From Bacteroidia bacterium (GTDB lineage: Bacteria > Bacteroidota > Bacteroidia > UKL13-3), in the NCBI GenBank assembly GCA_020049855.1, contig JAGVLJ010000050.1, positions 1 through 57,010 of the forward strand: 57,010 bases of DNA, given 5' to 3'. The notes below the pieces were generated by a model that searched no databases, was not told the DNA's origin, and worked only from the letters and a program-made list of their open reading frames with translations. Numbering within the stretch: the first letter of the stretch is position 1; each line of letters opens with the position of its first letter. Positions 7,720 through 15,698 of this stretch are shown here, piece by piece. The position numbers and the translations under genes are program-made.

Positions 7720-8838
7720 ATGAGTAATAATTCTTTAATAAAATTTGGCTCTAATTCATTGGTCAGAGTAACGAATACAATACACGCTACAAACAAAATT
7801 ATTTACAACGGGATTGAACCGATCTTCAATGAAGCTTTTAGTTTATTAATTGGTAAAAACCCTAAAATATTTATTGAGAACTTTTGTTTTCTACTTGAAT
7901 ACGATGTAGATTATTTAAATAAAAAAGGATTTACATTCAAAGCAAACTCAAATGATGACTACGAAAAAGCTATTGAGCTATTTCAAAAAGTTATTGATAT
8001 AAAACCGAACTTTAAATATGCTCATAATTACTGTGGAGTTGCAAAATGTAAATTAGGAGATATAAAGGGTTCTATCGCTGATTACACTAACGCAATTGAA
8101 ATGGACATTAATTATGCAATAGCATATAATAATCGTGGAAATGCAAAGTTGCAAATTGAAGACTATAATGGAGCAATTGAAGATTTAACCAAAGCTATAG
8201 AAATAGAGCCAAACTATGCTAACGCGTATAGAAACCGCGGACATGCAAGGGTGAAAATTAAAGACTATAATCGGGCAATTGAAGATTACACCAAAGCTAT
8301 AGAAATAGAGCCGAATTATGGTAGCACATATGCATATCGTGGAAACACAAAGTTGCAAATTGAAGACTATAATGGAGCAATAGCGGATTTCACCAAAGTA
8401 ATTGAAATCAAGCCCAAATCAGAATTTGGATACTACTACCGTGGATATGTAAAATTGAAATTGGAAGACTATAATGGAGCTATTGAAGATTATACGAAGG
8501 CAATTGAAATAAATCAGAATTATGGTAGCGCATATGCAGATCGTGGAAACGCAAAGCTGCAAATTGAAGACTATGATGGTGCAATAGCAGATTTTACTAA
8601 AGTAATTGAAATCAAGCCCAAATCAGAATTTGGATACTACTACCGCGGATATGCAAAATTGAAATTTGAAGACTATAATGGGGCAATTGTTGATTATACG
8701 AAGGCAATTGAAATAAATCCGAATAAAGCTAGATACTACCAAAATCGAGGAATAGCTAAAAGTAAAAATGGCGATTTTAAAGGTGCAGAAATTGATAAAC
8801 TGAAATATAAAGATTTAATTTATATCAATGCAAACTGA
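7720..8838 (+). CDS. Tetratricopeptide-repeat protein of the island
   Basis: A 372-residue soluble protein. The first ~80 residues are a non-repetitive helical region; from about residue 85 onward there are roughly eight 34-residue TPRs of the form GNAKLQIEDYNGAIEDxTKAIEIxPNYxxAYxxR, ending near residue 360. TPR arrays bind protein or peptide partners. The last four repeats are a recent two-TPR duplication visible at DNA level. Its 3' end overlaps the next gene (PLD/J-domain) by 11 bp, so the two are probably translated together and may form a complex. No catalytic motif is seen. Confidence 0.85.
   Translation: MSNNSLIKFGSNSLVRVTNTIHATNKIIYNGIEPIFNEAFSLLIGKNPKIFIENFCFLLEYDVDYLNKKGFTFKANSNDDYEKAIELFQKVIDIKPNFKYAHNYCGVAKCKLGDIKGSIADYTNAIEMDINYAIAYNNRGNAKLQIEDYNGAIEDLTKAIEIEPNYANAYRNRGHARVKIKDYNRAIEDYTKAIEIEPNYGSTYAYRGNTKLQIEDYNGAIADFTKVIEIKPKSEFGYYYRGYVKLKLEDYNGAIEDYTKAIEINQNYGSAYADRGNAKLQIEDYDGAIADFTKVIEIKPKSEFGYYYRGYAKLKFEDYNGAIVDYTKAIEINPNKARYYQNRGIAKSKNGDFKGAEIDKLKYKDLIYINAN
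8341..8748 (+). repeat. Tandem 204-bp duplication (two TPRs) inside the TPR gene
   Basis: Units 8341-8544 and 8545-8748 are very similar in nucleotide sequence, including long identical runs such as the IEIKPKSEFGYYYRGY coding stretch. The unit equals 68 codons, i.e. two TPRs, so the frame is preserved. This indicates a recent in-frame expansion. Confidence 0.8.
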
Positions 8839-10180
8839 AGCAGTATTTGAAAATATAGCCGACAGAATTCAAACTGAAATTAGAAATGCTCAGAAATCCA
8901 TTTTCATTGCCGTTGCGTGGTTTACAAATAAGAACCTATTTAATGAGCTTGTTTTAAAAGCGAAAAGTGGTTGTCCAGTTTCACTAATTATTGCTGACGA
9001 CAAAATAAACTCAAACGCACAAATTCCTTTTAGTGAACTAGAAAAATACAATTCGAAATACTATAAAGTTGGAAACGGTGATACAGAATTAATGCATAAC
9101 AAATTTTGTGTTATTGATTTTAGCACAGTAATTACTGGTTCATATAATTGGAGTTATAAAGCCGAAATTAATTTTGAAAACGTAATTATCAATTATAATG
9201 ATACAGCTTTAGCAGAGCAATTCATTTCAGAGTTTGAGCAAATAAGAAAAAAGTTTTATCCTGATGAACAAAAAGAAGAAATCATCTTCCCAATAAATAA
9301 AATATTAATTCGTTTAGAAATTATTAAAAACTACATACTGCTTGAAGATATTGATGAATTGAATAAAGAAACACATAAATTAAATGAGTTCATTTTTAAT
9401 TCAGACATTGCTGAAATAATTAATCATATTCAAAATAACGAATATTCTTTTGCAGTCAATAAAATACAGAATTTTGCTTATCAAAATAATCAGATCTCAA
9501 TATGGAGTGACCCCGAAATTCCCGCACTGAAACTTGAAATTAAAAACTTAGAAAACCGAATCAATGCTTTCGATAACGAAAAAGTTGAACTCGAAAAAAT
9601 AATTTCAGATTTCCAATACAGACACACCATTGAATTAGGGAGCATCATTTTAGAGATTCTAAAACTTAGAAAACTTAAATTCAAAACCGACAAGAAAAAA
9701 TATGCTGAGGCTGAAAGTGATTATAAACAATTTAACAAACAGTTTGAAGAAGAAAAAAAGAAACAGCAATTTAAACTGACCGAAGAAGAGAAAATGGAAC
9801 TAAAAAAGAAATTTAGAAAAGCTACATTTCTCTGCCACCCAGACAAAGTAAATGACAAATTTAAGGAAGAGGCGCAAAAAATATTTATTGAATTAAAAGC
9901 CGCTTATGAAGCAAATGACCTAATGAAAGTATCGAAAATCCTTAACAACCTAGAAAAAAATAATTTCTTTAAGCCACAATCAGAAACTGTTTCCGAAAAA
10001 GATAAATTAAAAACAGCAATTGCTAAACTTCTTATTCAAATTAAAACTTTAGTAAATGAAATTGTATCTATTAAACAAAGCGAAACATTTAATACAATTG
10101 TTTCCATTACTGATTGGGACAATTACTTTAGAGTTACAAAAGAAAAATTGGAAAAGGAACTACAAGATTTACAAATTTGA
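8828..10180 (+). CDS. Phospholipase D-like protein with coiled coil and C-terminal J-domain
   Basis: The protein has 450 residues and no signal peptide. Residues 1-140 are a single PLD/nuclease domain with the HxKx4D motif HNKFCVID (H90, K92, D97) followed by ITGSYNWS, as in Nuc-type PLD nucleases that work as dimers. Residues about 150-320 are helical and partly coiled coil. Residues about 318-375 form a J-domain-like unit with the HPD motif (H337-P338-D339) in LCHPDKV, and a helical tail follows. Likely a nuclease or phosphodiesterase tethered to Hsp70 or to an assembly. It overlaps the TPR gene by 11 bp. The substrate is unknown; a toxic effector is an inference from context. Confidence 0.75.
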   Translation: MQTEAVFENIADRIQTEIRNAQKSIFIAVAWFTNKNLFNELVLKAKSGCPVSLIIADDKINSNAQIPFSELEKYNSKYYKVGNGDTELMHNKFCVIDFSTVITGSYNWSYKAEINFENVIINYNDTALAEQFISEFEQIRKKFYPDEQKEEIIFPINKILIRLEIIKNYILLEDIDELNKETHKLNEFIFNSDIAEIINHIQNNEYSFAVNKIQNFAYQNNQISIWSDPEIPALKLEIKNLENRINAFDNEKVELEKIISDFQYRHTIELGSIILEILKLRKLKFKTDKKKYAEAESDYKQFNKQFEEEKKKQQFKLTEEEKMELKKKFRKATFLCHPDKVNDKFKEEAQKIFIELKAAYEANDLMKVSKILNNLEKNNFFKPQSETVSEKDKLKTAIAKLLIQIKTLVNEIVSIKQSETFNTIVSITDWDNYFRVTKEKLEKELQDLQI

Positions 10181-10186
10181 AATACT

Positions 10187-10651
10187 ATGAGTAATATATT
10201 TAGCGAAATAGAGTATACAAATTCATACGATGGCATTTTTGGAAATGACCATGCATGCTTACACATAAATGACAATGTATTTAATGGTTACTTTGAAAAA
10301 TCCCCTATTGAAGAAAAACTAATCACAAGTTTCAATTACACCCCAATTGCAGACGGATTTCATAAACCATATAAGGCCAGCTGGATGGTTTATGAATCGA
10401 AATTATTACTTGGCTATGTTAATGGTTTAATTAATGGGCAACGATTATACACTACCGATATTATTCCTGAATTTCCGGATGACGAGATTTTATTTCTATA
10501 TCATTATTTTAGTGGGGTGCTAAAATTAACTATCCAACAGAAAGAAATTTTGCCAAATGCTAGCAACTTTATTAATCAGAACTGCAATAGTTTGCTGCTA
10601 ACATTTAAAAATGGTATTCTGTTGACAACAGAAGAAAATATTTCGGGATGA
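10187..10651 (+). CDS. Hypothetical protein of the island
   Basis: A 154-residue soluble protein of no family I recognise. It is acidic-to-neutral, rich in aromatic residues (NSYDGIFGNDHACLHIND near the N-terminus, KPYKASWMVYESKLLLGYVNG in the middle), with alternating patterns suggesting a beta-rich fold. There is no signal peptide or membrane segment. It starts 6 bp after the PLD/J-domain gene in the same orientation and has the same low-GC composition, so it probably belongs to the same operon. It could be an immunity, chaperone or accessory subunit; nothing in the sequence decides this. Confidence 0.6.
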   Translation: MSNIFSEIEYTNSYDGIFGNDHACLHINDNVFNGYFEKSPIEEKLITSFNYTPIADGFHKPYKASWMVYESKLLLGYVNGLINGQRLYTTDIIPEFPDDEILFLYHYFSGVLKLTIQQKEILPNASNFINQNCNSLLLTFKNGILLTTEENISG

Positions 10652-10689
10652 TTTGATATTGACTATAAAAAGGAGAATCCTCTTTCAAA

Positions 10690-10853
10690 CAAGAAAATTG
10701 CTTCGTTCCTTCTAACTGACTGCGGGAGAATGAAGGGGACAGGAGTAAAGTCAGGCATTGCAAATCCAAAATAGAAAAGAATCCTATAGTTCCCTGTGAT
10801 CTGCAACGACAGAGACATTCCCAAAACTTTAAACTCCAAACCTTAAACTTTCA
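10690..10853. repeat. Intergenic remnants of dispersed repeats at the right edge of the island
   Basis: The segment includes CTGACTGCGGGAGAATGAAGG (about 10718-10740), similar to the right half of the 6620-6734 repeat, and an AAACTTTAAAC/CCTTAAACTTT stretch (10823-10853) whose complement resembles 50350-50388. No gene is visible in 10652-10860. The repeats may mark where the accessory block was inserted. Confidence 0.4.
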
Positions 10854-10860
10854 ACCCTCT

Positions 10861-11616
10861 TCACGCATACATCACCTGCTCCTCGCCCATTATTTTCTCT
10901 CCACGAAAACATAAGAGCAACTGAGCTACGGTTACCACATCTTTCTGGCAATAGGTTTTTATCCGTTCCAGATCTTTTTCCTTCCAATAAACTTCCCATA
11001 CCCGGCTGCCATCTATATCATCTTTTGGGGTGGGGATATTAAAACTGGCGGCCAGTAAATCGAGTGAGGTAAAACTTTTAAAGTCGCCAAACTTCCAAAG
11101 CTCCATGGTATCAAGCAAGGTTACTTCCCAAGGTTTTTTACCGGCATTATCCAGTATGCGTGGGATGGATACTCCGTTAATCAGGCAGCGCCTGCCTATA
11201 TACGGATAATCGAACTCTTTGCCGTTGTGGGCACAAAGCAGCTTATCGTTCTCCATGTTCCAGCGGTTAATCATTTGCCCAAATTCTTCGAGCACCAATT
11301 TTTCATTGTCCCCATAAAAAGATTTGAGTTTAAACTGCCACTCGTTGCCGTTGCGTAAAAAAACACCTACCGAAATACAGGCTATTTTTCCAAACTCGGC
11401 ATAAATGCCGGCACTGCTGTAAATATCCTGCGGTGTTTGGTCATCTTTTACCAGGTACTGGGCTTTCTTATTCCATAAGGCCTGCCAGCGGTCGTCAAGG
11501 CCCGTATAATCGGGATACTGGGGTACTGTTTCAATATCCAGACACAGTACTTTGGTTAAATCAAGGTTGTCGAGCATATGTTTACTTTCATCCAAATATC
11601 TGAAAAGTTTCGTCAT
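10861..11616 (-). CDS. Predicted PolB-like 3'-5' exonuclease
   Basis: This 251-residue RNase H-fold protein matches the DNA_pol_B_exo2 family. Exo I is LCLDIETVP (D27, E29), exo II is LCAHNGKEFDYPYIGRR near residues 127-143, and exo III is the YCQKDVVTV block near residues 221-229, together giving a DEDDy-type active site. It should degrade single strands or proofread DNA ends, but the physiological substrate in Bacteroidota is not established. It is a stand-alone gene between the island and the divergent SPFH operon. Confidence 0.9.
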   Translation of the reverse strand: MTKLFRYLDESKHMLDNLDLTKVLCLDIETVPQYPDYTGLDDRWQALWNKKAQYLVKDDQTPQDIYSSAGIYAEFGKIACISVGVFLRNGNEWQFKLKSFYGDNEKLVLEEFGQMINRWNMENDKLLCAHNGKEFDYPYIGRRCLINGVSIPRILDNAGKKPWEVTLLDTMELWKFGDFKSFTSLDLLAASFNIPTPKDDIDGSRVWEVYWKEKDLERIKTYCQKDVVTVAQLLLCFRGEKIMGEEQVMYA

Positions 11617-11654
11617 AAAAAAACGGGCGTTGGTCGGGTTTACTAAAAAAGTAC

Positions 11655-11684
11655 TTGCAGATTAAAAAGGGACTAGTATCTTTG
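11655..11684 (+). promoter_or_regulatory. Promoter of the SPFH operon
   Basis: TTG (11655-11657), a 19-bp spacer, then TATCTTTG (11677-11684). This is an ideal Bacteroidota -33/-7 pair, 21 nt before the ATG at 11706. Confidence 0.8.
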
Positions 11685-11686
11685 TG

Positions 11687-11701
11687 ATATCAAATTGATA
11701 T
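11687..11701. promoter_or_regulatory. Candidate operator palindrome in the SPFH leader
   Basis: Perfect palindrome ATATCAA-A-TTGATAT lies directly after the -7 box, over the expected transcription start and leader. Its position suits a repressor. The small ribbon-helix-helix protein at the end of the same gene group is a possible ligand (inference). Confidence 0.5.
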
Positions 11702-11705
11702 TAAA

Positions 11706-12566
11706 ATGAAAAATGAAACCTCCTTTAAAGCCTCTTCCGGATTCGGAATGCTCTTAGTAATGCTGGTAGTTATTTCAGCAAGCATTTATTCCATTACCCT
11801 GCGTGAACCATTCACTATTTTAGGAGGAGCCGCAGGCCTTATAATTACTTTTATGCTTATGCCAGGCTTTATGATTGTTGACCCTAATGAATCAAAAGTG
11901 TTATTACTTTTTGGTGAATACAAAGGCACCTTAAAAGACAACGGCTTCTTTTGGGCCAATCCGTTTTTCAGTAAAAAAAATGTATCGTTAAAAGCCATGA
12001 ACCTAAACGGGCATTCCATTAAGGTAAATGACAAACTGGGCAACCCCATTGAGATCGCTGCCGTCATTGTGTGGCAGGTAGAAGATACGTTCAAAGCGTG
12101 TTTTGAAGTAAATGATTTTGTGCAGTACATCGCCATTCAAAACGAGGCTGCCGTACGTCATTTGGCAGGCACCTGTCCGTATGATAATTTAGAACATGAA
12201 GACGAAGTAAGCCTTCGTTCGGGTGGAGAAAAAGTAAATCATATGCTGGAAAGCGAACTTACCGAGCGCATGCACCGGGCGGGAATAAAAATAATTGAAG
12301 CCCGCATAAGCCATTTGGCCTATGCCCAGGAAATTGCAGGTGCCATGTTGCAAAGGCAACAAGCTACAGCCGTAGTAGCAGCCCGCAAACAAATTGTGGA
12401 AGGTGCAGTAGGTATGGTAGAAATGGCGTTGGCTAAATTATCAGAGAAAGGAATTGTACACTTAGATGAGGAGCGTAAAGCAGCGATGGTAAGCAACCTG
12501 CTGGTGGTGCTGTGCGGAGATAAAAATGTGAGTCCGGTAGTGAACACCGGAACATTATATAATTAA
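11706..12566 (+). CDS. SPFH/Band 7 (stomatin/prohibitin-like) membrane protein
   Basis: The 286-residue protein has two hydrophobic segments near the N-terminus (about residues 12-30 and 36-54), then an SPFH domain starting [27 protein letters not shown]. The later part is helical and Ala-rich ([40 protein letters not shown] as separate blocks), typical of the oligomerising region. SPFH proteins form membrane microdomain scaffolds and often control proteases. It is first in a group with a small membrane protein and a ribbon-helix-helix protein, a grouping I believe recurs in Bacteroidota. Confidence 0.88.
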   Translation: MKNETSFKASSGFGMLLVMLVVISASIYSITLREPFTILGGAAGLIITFMLMPGFMIVDPNESKVLLLFGEYKGTLKDNGFFWANPFFSKKNVSLKAMNLNGHSIKVNDKLGNPIEIAAVIVWQVEDTFKACFEVNDFVQYIAIQNEAAVRHLAGTCPYDNLEHEDEVSLRSGGEKVNHMLESELTERMHRAGIKIIEARISHLAYAQEIAGAMLQRQQATAVVAARKQIVEGAVGMVEMALAKLSEKGIVHLDEERKAAMVSNLLVVLCGDKNVSPVVNTGTLYN

Positions 12567-12678
12567 TTTAAGAAAACGCCACTGATTGCGCTGATGTGCG
12601 CAAATTATGCTACGAACATCAGGGCTCTCTACGGAAACAAAAGTGGTAGTGATAAGAATAGAAAAGTAAATGGTTTTC

Positions 12679-12738
12679 TCCCGCTGAACTCGCAGAAACC
12701 CGCGGAACTTGCTGCGAAAATTTGCGTGTTCAACGGGA
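12679..12738. repeat. Imperfect palindromic repeat between SPFH gene and next gene
   Basis: TCCCGCTGAACTCGCA (12679-12694) pairs with TGCGTGTTCAACGGGA (12723-12738), 14 of 16 positions matching. The rest of the 197-bp gap (12567-12763) is also low-complexity, with repeated GCGC and TGAT words, and has no gene. It looks like a small dispersed REP-type element. Confidence 0.5.
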
Positions 12739-12763
12739 AACAAAAATGAAATAATAAAAGCAT

Positions 12764-13273
12764 ATGATGACATTTAATGAAACTCAAAAATTCAGGCAAT
12801 GGTGGCTTTGGGCATTACTGGCAGCGGCTTGTGTAAATACACTTACCCGGACATTTCACGGTAACATTCCCACCCCGGCTGATATAAGAGGTGTGGAATG
12901 GGTGGCCGGTGCCGTTTTTTTTCTTTTGGCTATCCTATTCTGGTTTGCCAGGCTTCGTACGGCTATTGATCAAACAGGTATTTATGTAACTTTTAATCCT
13001 TTTCTTTTCAAAAGTAAACACTGGACCTGGGGAGAAATTAAACGCGCCTATATCAGGGAATATAAACCCTTGCAGGAATACGGAGGATGGGGATTGCGGT
13101 ATACCTTTCGCAACGGAAGGGCCTACAATGTAAAAGGAAAAACCGGTTTGCAACTGGAATTGAACAATGGCAAAAAAATACTGATAGGCACCCAGCAAAA
13201 GGAAGAGATGACCAAAGTGCTGGCTTATTTACATAATCAATACCGGGTGGACGCCATTGAAATAAGCGGATAA
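12764..13273 (+). CDS. Small membrane protein, PH-like
   Basis: A 169-residue protein with two hydrophobic helices in the first ~65 residues (WWLWALLAAACVNTL and WVAGAVFFLLAILFWF), followed by a soluble beta-rich part with the pattern KSKHWTWGEIKRAYIREYKPL and ELNNGKKILIGTQQKEEM. This resembles bacterial membrane-anchored PH-like domains (the WxEIxxxxV and G.qk.ee features). No enzyme motif is present. It lies between the SPFH gene and the ribbon-helix-helix gene, the latter starting immediately after its stop codon. Confidence 0.75.
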   Translation: MMTFNETQKFRQWWLWALLAAACVNTLTRTFHGNIPTPADIRGVEWVAGAVFFLLAILFWFARLRTAIDQTGIYVTFNPFLFKSKHWTWGEIKRAYIREYKPLQEYGGWGLRYTFRNGRAYNVKGKTGLQLELNNGKKILIGTQQKEEMTKVLAYLHNQYRVDAIEISG

Positions 13274-13274
13274 T

Positions 13275-13439
13275 ATGGCAGAGAAAAAAGCATTTGTATT
13301 GCGCATATCGCCTGAAGTGATGCAGGAGATTGAAAAATGGGCTGCCGATGAATTTCGCAGTGTAAACGGGCAGATTGAATTTTTACTCAATAAGGCACTG
13401 AAAGAAAACGGAAGACTGAAGGAGGGAAAGAAAAAATAA
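13275..13439 (+). CDS. Arc-like ribbon-helix-helix DNA-binding protein
   Basis: A 54-residue protein with ATG at 13275, directly after the upstream stop, and TAA at 13437-13439. The sequence MAEKKAFVLRISPEVMQEIE gives the ribbon strand (KAFVLRI) and the first helix; the rest (WAADEFRSVNGQIEFLLNKAL) gives the second helix with the NGQIEFLL pattern typical of Arc/MetJ-type dimers. It should bind an operator as a dimer. It may autoregulate the SPFH group via the palindrome at 11687-11701. It is short but well supported by motif and context. Confidence 0.85.
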   Translation: MAEKKAFVLRISPEVMQEIEKWAADEFRSVNGQIEFLLNKALKENGRLKEGKKK

Positions 13440-13441
13440 TT

Positions 13442-14194
13442 TTACCAACTTCCGCTCGATCCTCCGCCACCAAAACTGCCACCACCAAAGCCACCAAAAC
13501 CTCCGCTGCTGCTGCCTCCGCCCCATCCGCTACCCGATGAAAACCCGTGGCTGCCTAGGGTACCCCAAAACAATGGGCCGACCATACTCTGTCCCCCGCG
13601 ACCACCACCGCCTTTACCTTTAAAAATAACAAAGAAAATAATGATTACCCCGAGCAAGATAGCCAGGTTCATCAAGCCGTTTTTCCCTTCCGGTTCCCGG
13701 TCGTTTTTATATTCCCCACTTGCCGCTGCAATCATGTCTGAGGTAGCTTCATCCAGCCCGGCATAATAATTTGCTGCTTTAAAATTGGGTTTAATCCGCT
13801 GGTTAATGATGCGCGAACTACGGGCATCTGGCAGCACCCCTTCCATACCGTATCCGGTGTGAATACGCACTTTTCTGTCGCTAATGGCTACGTACAGTAA
13901 TACTCCGTTGCTTTTCCCCTTTTCACCAATACCCCAGGCCGTAGCTAGGCGCTGGCAATAATCGAAAAGGTCATCCCCGTCAAGAGATTGTTCAATCACA
14001 ATAGCAATTTGGGTTGAAGTGGTATCGAAATAGGCAACCAATTTTTGTTCAAGTGCGCCTTGCTCCCGTCTGCTCAATACACCTGCATAGTCGTTTACCA
14101 ATCTGGGAGGATTGGGTTTTGAAGGAATATCTTTTGCCCGGGAGTAACTTAAAAAACCAATCAGGTAAAAAAGCAGCAACAGGCTTTTACGCAT
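13442..14194 (-). CDS. Secreted TPM-domain (YgcG family) protein with Gly-rich tail
   Basis: From the ATG at 14194 the protein has 250 residues; an upstream in-frame start (14206) is possible, but MRKSLLLLFYLIGFLSYSRA is a clean signal peptide. The TPM domain covers about residues 28-175 (PRLVNDYAGVLS, then GIGEKGKSNGVLLYVAISDRKVRI). A membrane helix follows near residue 190 (LAILLGVIIIFFVIF) and the C-terminus is almost only Gly and Ser ending in SGSW. The TPM family has phosphatase-like or protein-quality-control roles in other organisms. It overlaps the second TPM gene by 8 bp, in an operon with lemA. Confidence 0.88.
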   Translation of the reverse strand: MRKSLLLLFYLIGFLSYSRAKDIPSKPNPPRLVNDYAGVLSRREQGALEQKLVAYFDTTSTQIAIVIEQSLDGDDLFDYCQRLATAWGIGEKGKSNGVLLYVAISDRKVRIHTGYGMEGVLPDARSSRIINQRIKPNFKAANYYAGLDEATSDMIAAASGEYKNDREPEGKNGLMNLAILLGVIIIFFVIFKGKGGGGRGGQSMVGPLFWGTLGSHGFSSGSGWGGGSSSGGFGGFGGGSFGGGGSSGSW

Positions 14195-14630
14195 CGCTAC
14201 CTCCAAATGAAATATCGTTGGTCAGTTCATTGGTATCATCACTTTGATGAGGGAAATACATTTTCAGTTTTTCACCGGCCATTTCAATAGCCAAACATAA
14301 TCCTTCGGTAAACAGGTTTTGTTTAAAATGCGTTTCCAGCACTATTTTCTCTTCGTCCCAAAAAGCATCGGTTACTTTTTCATGAATGCCCTTATCACCT
14401 ATCACTGCGAATTTTTTATCCTCGTAGGCTAAGTAAAACAATACTCCGTTTTTTAAACCGGTGGCATGCATTCCCAATTGTTCAAAAACTTCCTTAGCGC
14501 GTGCATAGGTTTCCCCTTTACACAAGGGTTCCACATGCACACGTATTTCGCCCGAAGTATTTGTTTCAGCCAAACGAATGGCATCAACAATCCGGTTTTG
14601 CTGTTTAGCCGAAAAAAAATCCTTTGGCAT
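14187..14630 (-). CDS. TPM-domain protein (soluble)
   Basis: A 147-residue TPM domain without signal peptide: SGEIRVHVEP at about residues 25-34, the ATGLKNGVLFYLAYEDKKFAVIGD block at about 55-79, and the FWDEE..L..HF pattern at about 90-100. This is the usual cytoplasm-facing partner in the LemA-TPM-TPM cluster of Bacteroidota. It starts 18 bp after lemA and its 3' end overlaps the next TPM gene. The reaction is unknown in this phylum. Confidence 0.88.
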   Translation of the reverse strand: MPKDFFSAKQQNRIVDAIRLAETNTSGEIRVHVEPLCKGETYARAKEVFEQLGMHATGLKNGVLFYLAYEDKKFAVIGDKGIHEKVTDAFWDEEKIVLETHFKQNLFTEGLCLAIEMAGEKLKMYFPHQSDDTNELTNDISFGGSDA

Positions 14631-14648
14631 AAGGTGGGTAATTAAAAA

Positions 14649-15245
14649 TTATTTGCTTTCGTTTTCAAAATCAACAGTCGGAGCTTTTTCGGCACCTTTC
14701 ACTGCTTCAAAATAGGCATGTTCTTTAAATCCAAACATTCCAGCCAGCATTACCTGCGGAAATTTAAGAATAGAATTGTTATACACTTTTACTACCTCAT
14801 TGTATTTTCCCCGTTCTACACTCACACGGTTCTCCGTTCCTTCCAGTTGCTCCATTAATGATGAGAATGCCTCGGTTGAACGCAGTTGAGGATATTGCTC
14901 CGAGATAACCAATAAACGGCTTAAAGCACTTTCCATTTGATTGGCTGCCTGCACCCGGTTATCAATACTTGCATTTTTATCATTGAAAGTAACATTTGCT
15001 TTGCCCACGCTGGCACGCATCTCGGCAATTTCAGTTAATGTTTTTTGCTCAAAATTGGCCGACCCCTTTACGGTGTTTACCAAATTCGGAATCAAATCCA
15101 TTCTGCGCTGATACACGTTTTCTACCTGTGCCCAGGCTGCATTAACTTCATTGCGTTTTGTTACCATTCCGTTATACGAACTACAACCGCCAACAAATAA
15201 TAGAAGAATAACTCCGAGAACAATCCAACTTGTTTTAATTTTCAT
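14649..15245 (-). CDS. lemA: LemA family lipoprotein
   Basis: The 198-residue protein has an N-terminal hydrophobic segment ending in FVGGC (lipobox; Cys about residue 21), then the LemA core: VTKRNEVNAAWAQVENVYQRR and DLIPNLVNTVKG at about residues 55-66, and a C-terminal MLAGMFGFKEHAYFEA. The LemA coiled-coil domain is membrane-anchored with unknown biochemical role. It is the first gene of the LemA-TPM-TPM operon, with a TTTTTG ... GAACTTTG promoter-like pair just upstream (one mismatch in the -7 box). Confidence 0.93.
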   Translation of the reverse strand: MKIKTSWIVLGVILLLFVGGCSSYNGMVTKRNEVNAAWAQVENVYQRRMDLIPNLVNTVKGSANFEQKTLTEIAEMRASVGKANVTFNDKNASIDNRVQAANQMESALSRLLVISEQYPQLRSTEAFSSLMEQLEGTENRVSVERGKYNEVVKVYNNSILKFPQVMLAGMFGFKEHAYFEAVKGAEKAPTVDFENESK

Positions 15246-15618
15246 TGTTTTATATTTAAAATTTTGTGGGGCAAAGTTCCACTAAATAAAAGGGATTCGC
15301 AAAAATGATTGTATAAGGCAGGCGGTGAAAGCGGTGAACGGGGTGTTTCAGCCGACCAACTGCAGATTAATCTTCTTTTTTGGATCCTGTCAGTCTATTT
15401 TATTCAAATTGTTCATAATAACACCTCAATTAAAATGTCCCTTAATGAGCTTGCATTTTCAAAACTAACTATTATTTTCGATTAAAATTTATATGTAAAA
15501 AAAGATAAAACCCAATTATGAAACCCCTTTACCTAGGGTAAAGTTGTTTTCAGGTAGCCGAATTCGCCTAACCCTTTGTGGGAAATGCAATCTGTTTTTT
15601 ATCTAATTGTTAAATTTT
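15246..15618. other. Gene-free intergenic region with a palindrome
   Basis: 373 bp between divergent lemA and a small secreted-protein gene. No open frame with coding character is visible. At 15527-15543 there is a perfect palindrome CTTTACC-TAG-GGTAAAG, about 75 bp before the secreted-protein start, which may be an operator. An unusual GC-rich patch (about 15320-15365) precedes AT-rich sequence. Confidence 0.4.
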
Positions 15619-15689
15619 ATGAAAAAGAAATCAATTTTAGTACTAACCTTCATCATATTTGTTGGTCTTAGTACAGTTTTAAAAGCTAG

Positions 15690-15698
15690 CCCCCCCCC
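15690..15698 (+). repeat. C9 homopolymer at the signal-peptide junction
   Basis: Nine consecutive C bases encode Ser-Pro-Pro-Pro immediately after the predicted signal peptide. Poly-C of this length is exceptional in this AT-leaning sequence and is a typical slippage site. Confidence 0.75.

Noticed and set aside
8100-8750. Repeated words considered as a CRISPR array
   Set aside because: They are 102-bp TPR units in an intact reading frame, not spacer/repeat units.
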